From: Selenomonadaceae bacterium
GTDB taxonomy: Bacteria > Bacillota > Negativicutes > Selenomonadales > Selenomonadaceae
Reading direction: 5' to 3'
NCBI GenBank assembly: GCA_017390245.1
Contig: JAFPCE010000058.1
Span: 1 to 5,371 of the forward strand
Length of the DNA: 5,371 bases
In this document: piece by piece, positions 4,486-5,371 of the stretch
Layout: every line of letters begins with the position of its first letter
How positions within the stretch are numbered: position 1 is the first letter of the stretch
Notes under the pieces: generated by a model
What the model was told of the DNA's origin: nothing
Seen by the model: only the letters and a program-made list of their open reading frames with translations
Databases searched by the model: none
Made by a program: the position numbers and the translations under genes

Positions 4486-5371
4486 TTTGGTATCCTTATC
4501 AGCAGATGAAGAATATGCCTGAGCCTTATGAGATTGTGAAGGCGGAGGGTGTGTATTTGTATACGAAGGATAATAAGATGATTGATTCTGTGTCTTCCTG
4601 GTGGAGTGTGATTCATGGTTATCATCATCCTGTGCTGACGGAGGCGCTGAAGGGGCAGGCGGATAAGTTTGCCCATGTGATGCTGGGGGGACTGACTCAT
4701 GAGCCTGTGAAGAGGCTGTCGGAGAAGCTGGCTCAGTGGCTGCCTGGGGATTTGGATTATTGTTTCTTTTCTGATTCGGGCAGTGTGGCTGTGGAGGTTG
4801 CTTTGAAGATGGCGCTGCAGTTCTACATGAATCAGGGAAATCGGGAGCGGACTATGGTGCTGGCTCTAAAGCATGCTTATCATGGTGATACCTTTAAGAC
4901 CATGGAGGTGGGGGACGATGAGGACTATCATTTTGTTTTAGAGGCTTATGGTGAGAAGAAGTATACAGTGCATATTCCTGCGGAGATTCCAGCGCTGGAG
5001 GAGGCTTTTAAAACGTACCATGAGAAGCTGAACTGCTTTATAGTGGAGCCGCTTTTGCAGGGTGCTGGCGGTATGCAGATGTATGATATGAGCTTTTTAA
5101 AGCGGGCCAGAGAGCTTTGTGATGAGTATGGTGTGCTGCTGATTTTTGATGAGGTGGCTACTGGCTTTGGACGCACTGGCTACAGGTTTGTGGCAGATGA
5201 GGTGCTGCCGGATATCATCGTGCTGGGTAAGGCTTTAACTGGCGGCTATATTGGACATGCGGCTACAGTGGCTAGTAAGAAGGTTTATGATGGCTTTTAT
5301 GGTGATGATCCTAATATGGCACTGATGCATGGACCTACCTTTATGGGCAACGCCCTGGCCTGCAGTGTGGC
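4482..5371 (+). CDS. bioA: Adenosylmethionine-8-amino-7-oxononanoate aminotransferase, 3' partial
   Basis: BioA is a PLP-dependent class III aminotransferase that converts KAPA to DAPA with S-adenosylmethionine as amino donor, the step before BioD. The first 296 codons are present; the family runs to about 430 residues, so roughly the last third is beyond the right edge. Seen: SSWWSVIHGYHHP (38-50) with the substrate-site tryptophan pair; HVMLGGLTHEP; SDSGSVAVEVALKMALQ, the PLP phosphate region; KHAYHGDTF; EPLLQGAGGM; D223 in FDEVATGFGRTG, contacting the PLP ring; and K250 in LGKALTGG, the Schiff-base lysine (E. coli K274). GPTFMGNALAC stands at the end. The high similarity to E. coli BioA motifs argues for BioA rather than another class III transaminase. 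ATG 4482 follows AAAGAGG (4467-4473) by 8 bases, the same ribosome site and spacing as bioB, and overlaps the bioD stop by 4 bases. Confidence 0.96.
   Translation, partial: MIWYPYQQMKNMPEPYEIVKAEGVYLYTKDNKMIDSVSSWWSVIHGYHHPVLTEALKGQADKFAHVMLGGLTHEPVKRLSEKLAQWLPGDLDYCFFSDSGSVAVEVALKMALQFYMNQGNRERTMVLALKHAYHGDTFKTMEVGDDEDYHFVLEAYGEKKYTVHIPAEIPALEEAFKTYHEKLNCFIVEPLLQGAGGMQMYDMSFLKRARELCDEYGVLLIFDEVATGFGRTGYRFVADEVLPDIIVLGKALTGGYIGHAATVASKKVYDGFYGDDPNMALMHGPTFMGNALACSV

Noticed and set aside
4041..4700. Minus-strand frames opposite bioD and bioA
   Set aside because: They are antisense shadows of strongly conserved genes, with Ser/Thr/His-rich, motif-free translations.

Overview
The window looks like chromosomal DNA of an obligately anaerobic Gram-positive-lineage bacterium (Bacillota; Negativicutes or Clostridia are both plausible). 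The basis is the clostridial-looking BioB and BioD sequences, BirA-type operators of the GTTAAC form, and a bioY-bioB-bioD-bioA gene order. The genus cannot be named from the sequence. All genes lie on the + strand.

Left part (1-1860). The window opens inside a HEPN-fold, HI0074-type nucleotidyltransferase-partner protein (2-334). It is followed by tag, 3-methyladenine DNA glycosylase I (377-919), and by an unrecognised 268-residue protein with a cysteine cluster and a very acidic, Asp/Tyr-rich tail (951-1757). The gaps are 42 and 31 bases, so the three may be co-transcribed. A hairpin plus T-run at 1822-1853 probably ends this unit.

Control region (about 1845-1950). Two promoter-like sequences alternate with two BirA-type operators. 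Each operator has half-sites separated by 14 bases, and the two are exactly 56 bp apart. The second operator ends one base before the preferred bioY start codon, so the start at 1950 is favoured over the longer reading from 1911.

Biotin region (1950-5371). bioY encodes the biotin-binding membrane component of an ECF transporter. A 294-base gap follows and holds a 225-bp element bounded by nearly perfect 24/26-nt inverted repeats and filled with hairpins, either a MITE-like insertion or a structured RNA. Then come bioB, bioD and bioA, packed with 8-base and 4-base overlaps; bioA runs off the right edge. BioA (KAPA to DAPA), BioD (DAPA to dethiobiotin) and BioB (dethiobiotin to biotin) are three of the four ring-assembly steps. 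bioF and the pimelate genes are not in view. BioY imports biotin, so the BirA-type operators would shut off uptake and, if transcription reads through the element, synthesis together.

The points most worth a second look are the BioB with Ser at a [2Fe-2S]-ligand position and extra cysteines, the tandem BirA operators, the inverted-repeat element inside the biotin cluster, and the Cys-rich/acidic orphan protein.
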